Shown one piece after another: positions 7,090-14,035 of a stretch of DNA of 14,035 nt. The notes under the pieces were generated by a model that had not been told where the DNA came from, searched no databases, and saw only the letters and a list, made by a program, of their open reading frames with translations. This DNA comes from an uncultured Acetobacteraceae bacterium. GTDB taxonomy: Bacteria > Pseudomonadota > Alphaproteobacteria > Acetobacterales > Acetobacteraceae. The stretch is from contig CAIMEK010000106.1 of assembly GCA_903839965.1 (NCBI GenBank), forward strand, positions 1 through 14,035, written 5' to 3'. Position 1 is the stretch's first letter, and each line of letters begins with the position of its first letter. A program made the position numbers and the translations under genes.

Positions 7090-8679
7090 CTACCCCACCT
7101 TCGTAATCGCCCATTTCACCGCTTGCGGGCCGTCCTGGTAGCCGCTGAGCACCACCTGCTCGCCGCGCCGTGGTTCCACCCCGCCCAGGTAGACACTCTC
7201 CTCCAGCGTCAGCCGCGCGCCGTCCGCCCGCAGCCGCCAGCCGCTGCCGCTGGGCAGGCGCAGCAACACCGCCTCGCCGTCCTGCTGCAGCGATGCATCC
7301 ACGCTTGGATGCAGATGGAAGCGCACCACATAGGGCTGCGGCGTCGCCGCCTCCACCGCGTCCTCGCCGCGGATGTCCTCGCCGCTTTCGGCCACGTAGA
7401 GCCGGCGCCGATGAATGGCGCCGAACGGCTTGCGGTAGCCGTCGTGGCTGGCCTCCAGCCAGTGCGCCCCGGCCGCCTCCTGGCGCTGCGCCTCGACCCG
7501 CTCCGGCCGCCGCCCCAACCCGTCCGGCTTCAGCTCCGACGAATTGGTGTCGGCGATCACCAGGGTGGAATGCGCGGCGGTGGCGCGGCTGGCGTCGTGC
7601 CACTCGCCGCCAGCCGCCGGCGCCGCGCCGCAATTGACGATCATGCGGTCGCGCCCGACCGACAATTCGAAACTCAATGTGCCGGCATGCGCGAACCGGT
7701 CGATCTTCGCCGCCGCCGGCGCGCCGCAATCGACGATCACCACGGAGCGGCCGGCCTGCAGGCGCTGGAATCCGCCCTCGGGCAGCACCGACAAGGCGCG
7801 TCCGCTGCGCCCGGCCTGGGCCAGCACCAGCTCGACCAGCGACGAGCTCTCCTCCTTGCTGCCGTTGAACAACGCCAGCCCGCCGTCGCCGTGGCGCAGG
7901 CTGCGCAGCGCCGGCCCCATCCGCTCGATCGCGCTGGCCAGCGCCTGCGGCGGCTGCGCCTGCGCGGCCTGCAGCAGGGCGCGGATTTCGGTGAGGTCCT
8001 GCAGCGCCGTCATCATCTGCGCTGGGCTGCGCTCGGAATGGCAGCCGTCCGGCAGCACCTGGCGCGCCAGTTCCTGCGGCAGCACGCGCAGCGCTCGGGT
8101 AAGGAACGCCGCATGGTCGGGCAGCGCCACCGCCGCCGCGATCAGCCCCTTCAGCGCGGTCAGCGCCCGCTCGTCGAGCTCCTCGGTGGGCAACGACGCC
8201 GACAGCCCGCGCGCGTCGGCAACCAGGCGTCCCATCAACTTCTGGCGGAACCCGTCATCGGCCGAGGCGGCAAAGAAATCGTAGTGCCCGAGCCAGGCGG
8301 TGATGCGCGCCCCCGTCACGTCGGGCCGGTCGGCGATCGCATCGAGTTCGGCGGCGGTGATCCAGTCCGCCACCAGCGCACGGGCGCGCATGCGGGCGGC
8401 GTCGGTGCCCAGCGCGCGCAGGTCGCGCAGCCAGCCGAAGCCGTGCGCCGCCGCGCGCAGCACTGCTGTCGGGGCGGTATCGGCGAAACTCCCCGCACGC
8501 AACGCCATGCTGGCGCCGCCCAGCGACAGCATGCCCTTCAACAACTCGGCCCCGCGCGCCGGATCGCCGGGCCAGGGGTCGCGCACCGGCAGCGCCGGCG
8601 CGTCCGGCACGCGCGTCATGCGCAGGCTTGGCAGCCTTGCCATGCGCCGGCGCACACCGCGTATCCAGCCGTTCATCAT
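7090..8679 (-). CDS. Heparinase II/III family protein
   Basis: The 529-aa protein resembles the alphaproteobacterial heparinase II/III-like proteins: an alpha-helical N-terminal part (about 1-300) followed by a beta-rich C-terminal domain with lines such as AHAGTLSFELSVGRDRMIVN, HSTLVIADTNSSEL and GYRKPFGAIHRRRLYV. Characterised relatives are polysaccharide lyases acting on uronic-acid glycans; for this alphaproteobacterial branch the substrate is not known to me, and a role in envelope or exopolysaccharide turnover is inference. No clear signal peptide is present, which is odd for a lyase of extracellular sugars. The ATG at 8679 was chosen because GGAG lies seven bases upstream; an adjacent ATG at 8676 and upstream codons to 8754 are alternatives. 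It lies 96 bases after rsmB on the same strand, a neighbour pairing common in alphaproteobacteria. Confidence 0.85.
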   Translation of the reverse strand: MMNGWIRGVRRRMARLPSLRMTRVPDAPALPVRDPWPGDPARGAELLKGMLSLGGASMALRAGSFADTAPTAVLRAAAHGFGWLRDLRALGTDAARMRARALVADWITAAELDAIADRPDVTGARITAWLGHYDFFAASADDGFRQKLMGRLVADARGLSASLPTEELDERALTALKGLIAAAVALPDHAAFLTRALRVLPQELARQVLPDGCHSERSPAQMMTALQDLTEIRALLQAAQAQPPQALASAIERMGPALRSLRHGDGGLALFNGSKEESSSLVELVLAQAGRSGRALSVLPEGGFQRLQAGRSVVIVDCGAPAAAKIDRFAHAGTLSFELSVGRDRMIVNCGAAPAAGGEWHDASRATAAHSTLVIADTNSSELKPDGLGRRPERVEAQRQEAAGAHWLEASHDGYRKPFGAIHRRRLYVAESGEDIRGEDAVEAATPQPYVVRFHLHPSVDASLQQDGEAVLLRLPSGSGWRLRADGARLTLEESVYLGGVEPRRGEQVVLSGYQDGPQAVKWAITKVG

Positions 8680-8775
8680 CGCTGCACTCCGCGCGGCCGC
8701 GCCAGGCCGCGCGCCTCTCCATGGCATTTCTAGACAGGCGACTCCGCTGCACACAAGGCAAGGCTCAAGGTCGTT

Positions 8776-10068
8776 TCAATCTGCGCGAATCAGGCGCGCG
8801 ACGAAGAACCCGTCCAGACCGCCGCGATCCGGCCACAGCGCCGGGGTGGTGCGCAGCGCACCCTCCGCGGTGATCGCTCCGGCCAGTCCCGGCACCTCCT
8901 CCGGGCGCACCGGATCGCGCCGCAACCCCAGGCGCTGCACCGCCGCGGCGATGCGCTGCGGTCCCTCCTCGGGCTGCAGCGAGCACACCGCGTAAACCAG
9001 CCGCCCGCCCGGCCGCAGCATGGCGCAGGCGGCCTCCAGCAGGCGGTCCTGCTCGGCGGCGAGCATCGCGATGTCGCGCGGGCGCTTGAGGTGGGGCACG
9101 TCCGGGTGGCGGCGAATGATGCCGGTGGCGCTGCATGGCGCATCCAGCAGCACCGCATCGAGCGGAGCGGCCGGGCGCCACGTGGCGGCGTCGCCGCCGA
9201 TCAGCTCGGCCGACAGCCGCAGCCGGGCCAGGTTGTCGCGCAGCCGCTGCAGCCGCGCCGGCTCGCGCTCCAGCGCCGTCACCTCTGCCCCGGCGGTGGC
9301 GAGCTGCGCCGTCTTGCCGCCCGGCGCGGCGCACAGGTCAGCGACCCGCTCGCCGGAATGCGCCGCCAGCAGGCGCGCCGGCAGCGCCGCCGCGGCGTCC
9401 TGCACCCAGAACGCGCCTTCGGCGTAGCCGGCCAGTTCGGCCACCCGCGTGCCCGGCGGATAGCGCCACGACCCGGTCGGCAATGCCTCGCCGCCCGCGG
9501 GCGGGTCGGTGCCCGGCCGCAGCGAAAGGTCGAGCGGCGCCTCGTGCTGGTGCGCCTCGGCGATCGCCCGCGCCTCGCTGCCCCAGGCGGCCCACAGCCA
9601 GGCCGGGGTGTCCAGCCGCGGACCGTCCAGGCCCTCCAGCGCCGAGGGGCCGGCCTCGGCCACCCGGCGCAGCACCGCGTTCACCAGGCCGGCAAACGGC
9701 GCCAGCCCGCGCGCGCGCGCCAGCGCCACCGCGGTCGCCACCGCGGCATGCGCCGGCGTGTCCAGCAGCAGCAAACCGGCCGCGCCGAGCCGCAGCACGT
9801 GGCGCACCGGATCGGGCGGCGCCTTGTGCAGCAGCGGCTCCAGCACGGCGTCCAGCGTGCCCAGCCGGCGCAGCGCCCCGGCCGCCAGCCGATGGGCGGC
9901 GGCGCGGTCGCGCGGCTGCAGCGCCGGCAACGCATCCAGCGCCGCCTCCAGCGGGCGGTGGCGGTCGAGCACGGCGCCGAGCAGGTCGAACGCGGCTTCG
10001 CGGGTAGGATCGGTGGTCCCCGCCGCGCCGCGCCGTCCCGCCGACGCGGACTTGCGCGCGCGGATCAA
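8776..10068 (-). CDS. rsmB: 16S rRNA (cytosine-967-C5)-methyltransferase RsmB (Sun/Fmu)
   Basis: The 430-aa protein matches E. coli RsmB (429 aa) in length and layout: an N-terminal NusB-like helical RNA-binding domain (about 20-140), then a SAM-dependent methyltransferase domain. Visible motifs are DLCAAPGGKT (244-253, SAM binding), DAPCSATG (309-316, motif IV Cys312) and VCSLQPEEG (361-369, motif VI Cys362), the two cysteines used by m5C RNA methyltransferases. The family methylates C967 of 16S rRNA before 30S assembly. The start chosen is a TTG at 10068 that overlaps the TGA stop of the upstream dehydrogenase gene (TTGA), giving translational coupling; the NusB-like helices begin shortly after, and no ATG fits. 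The N-terminal 20 residues are Arg/Ala-rich and low in information, so the true start may be slightly different. Confidence 0.93.
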   Translation of the reverse strand: MIRARKSASAGRRGAAGTTDPTREAAFDLLGAVLDRHRPLEAALDALPALQPRDRAAAHRLAAGALRRLGTLDAVLEPLLHKAPPDPVRHVLRLGAAGLLLLDTPAHAAVATAVALARARGLAPFAGLVNAVLRRVAEAGPSALEGLDGPRLDTPAWLWAAWGSEARAIAEAHQHEAPLDLSLRPGTDPPAGGEALPTGSWRYPPGTRVAELAGYAEGAFWVQDAAAALPARLLAAHSGERVADLCAAPGGKTAQLATAGAEVTALEREPARLQRLRDNLARLRLSAELIGGDAATWRPAAPLDAVLLDAPCSATGIIRRHPDVPHLKRPRDIAMLAAEQDRLLEAACAMLRPGGRLVYAVCSLQPEEGPQRIAAAVQRLGLRRDPVRPEEVPGLAGAITAEGALRTTPALWPDRGGLDGFFVARLIRAD

Positions 10069-10964
10069 GCGGCCGGTTTCTTCGGCAGCTCGATCCCGGC
10101 CAGCGCTTCCCACACCCGGATGACGAAGGCGTCGTCGCGCCCGCCATGGCCGGCGGCCGAGGCGGCGAGGAACAACTGGTGCGCCGCCGCGGCGAGCGGC
10201 AGCGGGAAGGTCAGCGACCGCGCCTGGTCGAGCACGATGCCGAGATCCTTGACGAAGATGTTCACCGCCGACAGCGGGGTGTCGTCGCCGGCCAGGATGT
10301 GCGCCACCCGGTTCTGGAACATCCACGAATTGCCGGCCGAGGTGGTGATGACGTCGTACAGCGCCTGCGGGTCGGCCCCGGCGCGAATGCCCAGCGCCAT
10401 CGCTTCCGCCGCCGCCGCGATATGCACGCCGGCAAGCAGCTGGTTGACCATCTTCACCGTGCTGCCGACGCCGACCGCATCGCCGAGCTGCCAGATCTTG
10501 CCGCCGATCGCGTCCAGCACCGGCCTGGCCCGCTCGAACGCCGCGGCACTGCCGGAGCCCATCACCGTCATGGTGCCGGCGCGGGCCGCCGCGAAGCCGC
10601 CGGAAACCGGGGCGTCGAGCACCAGCAGGCCGCGCGCCTCCAGCCGTGCGGCGAGCGAGCGCGTCACCGCCGGGGCCATGGTCACGCTGAGCAGCACCAC
10701 CGCGCCGGCCGGCAGGCGCTCGATGCAGCCATCCGCGCCGAACAGCACGTCCTCGACCTGCGCGGCGTTGACCACCAGCAGCACCACCCCCTCCAGGTCC
10801 GCCGGCAGGTCGGCGGCCCGACCGACCGCGTGGCCGCCGGCCGCCTCCAGTTCGGCACGCGCCGCTTCGCGCAGATCGCACCCCCAGGTCTCATGGCCTG
10901 CCTTGGCCAGGCTCAGGGCCGCGCCCATCCCCATGGTCCCAAGCCCGATCACCGCTGCCTTCAT
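10065..10964 (-). CDS. ltnD: L-threonate dehydrogenase-like 3-hydroxyacid dehydrogenase
   Basis: This 299-aa enzyme belongs to the beta-hydroxyacid dehydrogenase superfamily (3-hydroxyisobutyrate, tartronate semialdehyde and threonate dehydrogenases). It has a Rossmann GxGxxG at 7-12, the substrate-loop DAPVSGG (117-123) and the catalytic Lys171 in GVGSTVKMVNQ with Asn174. The C-terminal stretches AGNSWMFQNR and NIFVKDLGIVLDQA resemble LtnD (YgbJ), which oxidises L-threonate to 2-oxo-tetronate with NAD; this subfamily call is from memory. The rest of the threonate route (OtnK/OtnC/OtnI types) is not in the window, so it may serve another hydroxyacid. The ATG at 10964 has GGAGG nine bases upstream. 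Its stop overlaps the rsmB start by four bases, so the two form a coupled pair. Confidence 0.85.
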   Translation of the reverse strand: MKAAVIGLGTMGMGAALSLAKAGHETWGCDLREAARAELEAAGGHAVGRAADLPADLEGVVLLVVNAAQVEDVLFGADGCIERLPAGAVVLLSVTMAPAVTRSLAARLEARGLLVLDAPVSGGFAAARAGTMTVMGSGSAAAFERARPVLDAIGGKIWQLGDAVGVGSTVKMVNQLLAGVHIAAAAEAMALGIRAGADPQALYDVITTSAGNSWMFQNRVAHILAGDDTPLSAVNIFVKDLGIVLDQARSLTFPLPLAAAAHQLFLAASAAGHGGRDDAFVIRVWEALAGIELPKKPAA

Positions 10965-11009
10965 GACTCACGCCCTCCCGCGTTGCCGGGCCCCGCCCGG
11001 AGTCGGAAG

Positions 11010-11023
11010 GGGCCGCGCGGCCC
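11010..11023. terminator. Weak candidate terminator between pip and ltnD
   Basis: GGGCCGCGCGGCCC is a perfect 14-base palindrome that can fold as a 5-bp stem with a GCGC loop. In the pip direction it is followed by CTTCC, a poor U-tract. It lies 85 bases past the pip stop and could separate pip from ltnD. Confidence 0.3.
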
Positions 11024-11107
11024 TAACGAGACGGCAGCCGGCGCGCCATGTCCAGGTGTTGCTGCAAAGTCGGCAGCGTTTGCGCCGCCCCGTTTCGCCA
11101 GGGCCGG

Positions 11108-12058
11108 TCAGGCCAGGTCGCGAAACCGCTCCACCGCCGCCACCAGGGCTCGCCGCACGCCGGGCTCCAGCGCGGAATGCCCGGCATCGGGCACCAGGGT
11201 CAGCCGCGCCGACGGCCAGGCGGCGGCGAGCTCAAAGGCGGTGTGGGCCGGGCAGATCATGTCGTAGCGGCCCTGCACGATCTCCGCCCGCACATGGGCG
11301 ATGCGGTCCATGCGCGCCAGCAGCCCACCCGGCGGCAGGAACAGGTCATGGGCGAAATAATGCGCCTCGATGCGCGCCAGCCCCAGCGCGGTGCGGTCCG
11401 CCGCGAAGCTGGCCACGGTGTCGGGGCTGGGCAGCAGGGTGCTGCACGAACCCTCGTAGACCGACCAGGCGCGCGCCGCCGGCCCGTGCACAGCCGGGTC
11501 CAGGTCGGTCAGCCGGCGCAGGTAGGCGCCCAGCACATCGGCGCGCTCGGGTTCGCCCAGGTGGCCGACAAAGGCGGCGTGGGCGTCCGGGAAAAACGCC
11601 GCCAGCCCATACAGAAACCACTCCACTTCCTCGCGCCGGCCCAGGAACACGCCGCGCAGCACGCAGCCCGTCACATGCGCCGGGAATTGCTGCGCGTAGG
11701 CCAGCGCCAACGTCGAGCCCCAGGAGCCGCCGAACAGCAGCCAGCGCTCGATGCCCAGGTACCGGCGCAGCCCCTCGATGTCTTCGACCAGGTGGCCGGT
11801 GGTATTGGCTTCCAGGCGGCCCAGCGGACGCGACCGGCCGGCGCCGCGCTGGTCGAAGAGGATGATGCGCCAGAACCCGGGGTCGAAGAACCGGCGGTGC
11901 ACCGCGCCCGCCCCGGCGCCGGGCCCGCCATGCAGGAACAGCACGGGCGGGCCATGCGGATTGCCGGCCTGCTCCCAGTACATCACATGCCCGCCCGAGA
12001 GGGGCAGGAATCCGGTCTCGAACGGCCCGATCTCGGGAAACAGGTCGCCGCGCGGCAT
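11108..12058 (-). CDS. pip: Proline iminopeptidase (peptidase family S33)
   Basis: The 316-aa alpha/beta hydrolase matches bacterial prolyl aminopeptidases, cytosolic enzymes that remove N-terminal proline from small peptides. Family landmarks are HGGPG (43-47, oxyanion region), FDQRGAGRS (68-76) and GGSWGS (110-115, nucleophile Ser112); Asp266 (in GRYDMICP) and His294 (in DAGHSALE) complete the triad. Length is typical. The ATG at 12058 is preferred over a TTG at 12094: family members begin close to LFPEI, and a candidate promoter lies between the two codons. There is no good ribosome binding site before 12058, only GGGCGG directly abutting it. Transcription diverges from the DUF423 gene. 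Confidence 0.92.
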   Translation of the reverse strand: MPRGDLFPEIGPFETGFLPLSGGHVMYWEQAGNPHGPPVLFLHGGPGAGAGAVHRRFFDPGFWRIILFDQRGAGRSRPLGRLEANTTGHLVEDIEGLRRYLGIERWLLFGGSWGSTLALAYAQQFPAHVTGCVLRGVFLGRREEVEWFLYGLAAFFPDAHAAFVGHLGEPERADVLGAYLRRLTDLDPAVHGPAARAWSVYEGSCSTLLPSPDTVASFAADRTALGLARIEAHYFAHDLFLPPGGLLARMDRIAHVRAEIVQGRYDMICPAHTAFELAAAWPSARLTLVPDAGHSALEPGVRRALVAAVERFRDLA

Positions 12059-12064
12059 CCGCCC

Positions 12065-12094
12065 ACTATAAGGCGGCCGGGAATGGCGAAACAA
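12065..12094 (-). promoter_or_regulatory. Candidate pip promoter placing the start site at the ATG
   Basis: On the minus strand TATAGT (12070-12065, five of six matches to TATAAT) lies 18 bases after TTGTTT (12094-12089). Transcription would begin about seven bases past the -10, that is at the pip ATG itself, implying a leaderless or near-leaderless mRNA. The -10 sits inside an inverted repeat CCGCC (12059-12063) / GGCGG (12072-12076). The same AT core reads TATAAG on the plus strand and might serve the divergent DUF423 gene, though no -35 is visible for it. Confidence 0.35.
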
Positions 12095-12120
12095 CCGCGC
12101 GCAAGCCGGGGAGAGGGCGC

Positions 12121-12495
12121 ATGACGGGAACGTTGGAGCGGCTGTGGATCGTGCTCGGGGCGGTGGCGGGGCTCACCGGCGTCGGCGTCGCCGCGCTCGC
12201 CGCCCACGGGCTGTCCGGGCTCGACCCGGCGGCGCTGCGCATGGTCGACAGCGGGGTGCAGATCCAGGGCTGGCATGCCCCGGTGCTGGTGCTGTGCGGC
12301 GTGTGGGCGCACCGCGGCGGGCTGTTCGCGCAGCTCGCGGGCGCCGCCTTCGCCCTCGGCACGGCGGCGTTCTGCGCCGGGGTGTATGCGCGGGCTCTGG
12401 GCGGCGTGTCGCTCGGGCTGGTCGCGCCGACCGGCGGCGTGCTGTTGATGCTGGGCTGGGCGTTGCTGGCGGTGTCGGGGCTGCGCGCGCGCTGA
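12121..12495 (+). CDS. DUF423 family small membrane protein
   Basis: The 124-aa protein is mostly hydrophobic with about four membrane helices. It shows the DUF423 (E. coli YgdD-like) pattern: an early G-A-V-A-G-x-x-G segment followed by A-A-H-G-L, a central W-H-A-P (Q-x-H in many relatives), and a C-terminal APTGGVLLMLGWALLA. Family members are inner-membrane proteins of unknown function. The ATG has GGGGAGAGGG just upstream, a strong ribosome binding site. It is divergent from pip with only 62 bases between the two starts. The SOS box of the next gene begins five bases after its stop. Confidence 0.9.
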   Translation: MTGTLERLWIVLGAVAGLTGVGVAALAAHGLSGLDPAALRMVDSGVQIQGWHAPVLVLCGVWAHRGGLFAQLAGAAFALGTAAFCAGVYARALGGVSLGLVAPTGGVLLMLGWALLAVSGLRAR

Positions 12496-12500
12496 AGAAT

Positions 12501-12515
12501 GTTCCTATTTTGTTC
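12501..12515 (+). promoter_or_regulatory. LexA (SOS) box, alphaproteobacterial type, with adjoining -35
   Basis: GTTCCTATTTTGTTC fits the alphaproteobacterial LexA operator GTTC-N7-GTTC exactly. It abuts TTGACC (12516-12521), a good -35 element, so bound repressor would block polymerase; no clear -10 is seen 16-18 bases on. It lies 92 bases before the radical SAM start, with no other gene between. With eight fixed bases a chance match in this 112-base gap is well under one percent. Confidence 0.65.
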
Positions 12516-12607
12516 TTGACCGGCCGGGCGCATTCGCCCACCTTGTGGCGGACGGCCCAACCACGTGATGCGCCACTCAGGATGGCGAACGAATCGGGAA
12601 CATAAAC

Positions 12608-13795
12608 ATGCGAGAGGATCTCTCCGCGCCGGAGTTCCACGCGGCAATGACCGATCCGGAGGTGGATTCGGCGGCGCGGCACGCGCTCGCCATCCCGCCG
12701 CTGCCCACGTCCACGGCCTCGCGCGTGCGCCGCGGGCGCGGCGCCACGGTGAACCCGACCGGCCGGTTCGAGCGCCACCAAGCCAGCGAATTCGACGACG
12801 GCTGGAACACGCTCGCCGGCGAAATTGCCGAATTGCCGCCGCTGCCGACCACGCTGACCCGCGACGCCTCGCGTACCGTCATCGCCTGGAATCAGTCGCC
12901 CGATATCGGTTTCGACCGCGCGGTGAACCCCTACCGGGGCTGCGAGCACGGCTGCGTCTACTGCTACGCGCGCCCGTCGCACGCTTACCTCGGCTATTCG
13001 CCGGGGCTCGATTTCGAAACCAGGCTGTTGTTCAAGCCCGACGTCGCGGAACTGCTGGAGAAGGAGCTGCGCAAGCCCGGCTACGTTGCCCGCACGCTGG
13101 CGCTCGGCTCCAACACCGACCCCTACCAGCCCGTCGAGCGCACTCTGAAGCTCACCCGGTCGGTGCTGGAAGTGCTCGACCGGTTCAACCATCCGGTCAG
13201 CATTGTCACCAAGTCCGCCGGCGTGCTGCGTGACCTCGACATCCTGCTGTCGATGGCCGGGCGCAACCTGGTGCGCGTGCACCTGTCCGTCACCACGCTG
13301 GATGCCGCCCTGGCGCGGGTGATGGAGCCGCGCGCCGCCACGCCGGCGCGCCGGCTGGCCGCGGTGGAGGCGCTGTCGCGCGCCGGCGTGCCCACGGCGG
13401 TGCTGGCGGCGCCGATGATCCCGGGGCTGAACGATGCCGAAATGGAGCGCATCCTCGAGGCTGCCGCGAAAGCGGGCGCCCGCACCGCCGGCTATATCCT
13501 GCTGCGCCTGCCGCACGAGCTGAAGACCATCTTCATCAACTGGCTGCACGAGCATTTCCCCGACCGGGCCTCGCACGTGCTCCAGTTGATTCGCGAAACC
13601 CGGGCCGGCGCCTTGAACCAATCGAAATTCGGCCAGCGCTTCAGCGGCACCGGGGTGTACGCCGACCTGCTGGCGCGTCGCTTCGCCCGGGCGGCGAAGC
13701 AGTGGGGCCTGCTGGAGTGCGACGGGCTCAACGCCAGCCGGTTCACGGTGCCGGCGGGAACACGGGCGGGATCGGCGCAGCTTTCGTTGTTCTGA
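12608..13795 (+). CDS. PA0069/Rv2578c family radical SAM protein (distant relative of spore photoproduct lyase)
   Basis: The 395-aa protein has the radical SAM 4Fe-4S motif C-x3-C-x2-C at Cys112, Cys116 and Cys119 (NPYRGCEHGCVYCYARPSH), preceded by the RRGRGATVNPTGRFE block typical of the PA0069/Rv2578c group. ALGSNTDPYQPVE and LTRSVLEVLDRF follow, as in that group. The family is assigned near SplB, but its substrate is unknown. Only one other cysteine exists (Cys371 in LLECDGL), so the hydrogen-donor cysteine of spore photoproduct lyase, expected some 40 residues after the cluster, is missing. An SOS operator lies upstream, suggesting induction by DNA damage. The ATG at 12608 has a weak ribosome binding site (GGGAA); an ATG at 12647 would remove 13 poorly conserved residues. 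The protein is cytosolic, with no signal or membrane segments. Confidence 0.92.
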   Translation: MREDLSAPEFHAAMTDPEVDSAARHALAIPPLPTSTASRVRRGRGATVNPTGRFERHQASEFDDGWNTLAGEIAELPPLPTTLTRDASRTVIAWNQSPDIGFDRAVNPYRGCEHGCVYCYARPSHAYLGYSPGLDFETRLLFKPDVAELLEKELRKPGYVARTLALGSNTDPYQPVERTLKLTRSVLEVLDRFNHPVSIVTKSAGVLRDLDILLSMAGRNLVRVHLSVTTLDAALARVMEPRAATPARRLAAVEALSRAGVPTAVLAAPMIPGLNDAEMERILEAAAKAGARTAGYILLRLPHELKTIFINWLHEHFPDRASHVLQLIRETRAGALNQSKFGQRFSGTGVYADLLARRFARAAKQWGLLECDGLNASRFTVPAGTRAGSAQLSLF

Positions 13796-13847
13796 GCACG
13801 GCAACCCAAAGTTGTCGTCAAGTCAACAGTCGAATTCAGGTCGGAAA

Positions 13848-13933
13848 ATTACCATGACATTACCAAGGTATCATCCAGATTAACATCGTTTCATCGCCGC
13901 ACCAGGCGAACGTCCATATGCGAAACCTATAAT
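13848..13933 (+). promoter_or_regulatory. AT-rich promoter region with consensus -10 and tandem repeats
   Basis: A perfect TATAAT lies at 13928-13933, about 80 bases before the ATG at 14014; no good -35 stands 16-18 bases upstream. The repeat ATTACCA-TGAC-ATTACCA (13848-13865) has an 11-base period, with a near copy ATTAACA at 13879-13885. An inverted repeat TCGCC/GGCGA (13894-13898, 13905-13909) occupies the -35 zone. This suggests an activator-dependent promoter; 7-4-7 direct repeats are the geometry used by OmpR/PhoB-type regulators. Which regulator binds is not known. Confidence 0.45.
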
Positions 13934-14013
13934 GTTCTCCCATGCCGGTGCCATCCAGGTTCCGGCGGCTGCGTCGCAAACCAGTCTCCCCCCGAGATCC
14001 AGCAGGAGGACTC

Positions 14014-14035
14014 ATGACCAATCAGTCGCATTCCC
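14014..14035 (+). CDS. Start of an unidentified gene, cut by the window edge
   Basis: An ATG at 14014 follows a strong AGGAGGA ribosome binding site (14004-14010). Only seven codons (MTNQSHS) are in the window, too few to identify the product. The upstream AT-rich region with a consensus -10 supports a real, probably well-expressed and regulated gene. Confidence 0.7.

Noticed and set aside
5683..8733. Very long plus-strand open frame (1016 codons)
   Set aside because: It is the antisense or offset frame of the chemoreceptor and heparinase-like genes; its product is Arg/Gly/His-rich with no domain, as expected for shadow frames in GC-rich DNA.
9091..11865. Long plus-strand frame of 924 codons opposite rsmB, ltnD and pip
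   Set aside because: It is antisense to three genes with clear catalytic motifs, and its translation is compositionally biased without any family signature.
13848..13865. Classic Pho box
   Set aside because: The 7-4-7 spacing fits, but the repeat ATTACCA (or TGGTAAT on the other strand) does not match CTGTCAT, so only a generic tandem site is claimed.
1..14035. CRISPR array, insertion sequence, defence island or biosynthetic cluster
   Set aside because: No spaced repeat array, transposase or defence-type gene is present; nearly all genes are recognisable housekeeping or accessory enzymes.

Overview
The window is GC-rich DNA, except for its two ends, and looks like an alphaproteobacterium. 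Three things point there: an mbfA-type ferritin/VIT1 gene, the grouping of rsmB, heparinase II/III and purH, and an SOS operator of the alphaproteobacterial type GTTC-N7-GTTC. An Acetobacteraceae/Rhodospirillales-like host is my best guess, but no rRNA or other marker gene is present to confirm it.

Layout. Bases 1-230 hold three short hairpins and no convincing gene. A visibly AT-richer, unrecognised lipoprotein gene (230-1066, minus) follows. A minus-strand block then reads, in transcription order, glycosyltransferase (4824-3724), purH (3686-2109), mbfA (2037-1081) and the lipoprotein gene. A plus-strand chemoreceptor gene (5001-7021) is split by a frameshift at about 5717. It ends at a perfect 19-bp hairpin (7033-7079) that separates it from a second, convergent minus-strand block: pip (12058-11108), ltnD-like dehydrogenase (10964-10065), rsmB (10068-8776, TTG start overlapping the ltnD stop) and heparinase II/III-like protein (8679-7090). 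Divergent from pip are a small DUF423 membrane protein (12121-12495) and a PA0069/Rv2578c-type radical SAM protein (12608-13795). The last 220 bases are an AT-rich regulatory region with a consensus -10 box, leading into a gene that starts at 14014 and runs off the window.

Functionally most of this is housekeeping: purine synthesis (PurH), 16S rRNA methylation (RsmB), iron export/storage (MbfA), peptide trimming (Pip) and envelope sugar chemistry (glycosyltransferase, heparinase-like protein). I do not see a clearly new multigene system. The items most worth checking are the SOS box placed directly before the radical SAM gene, the broken chemoreceptor, the 11-bp-period direct repeats at the right end, and the compositionally foreign lipoprotein gene behind mbfA.
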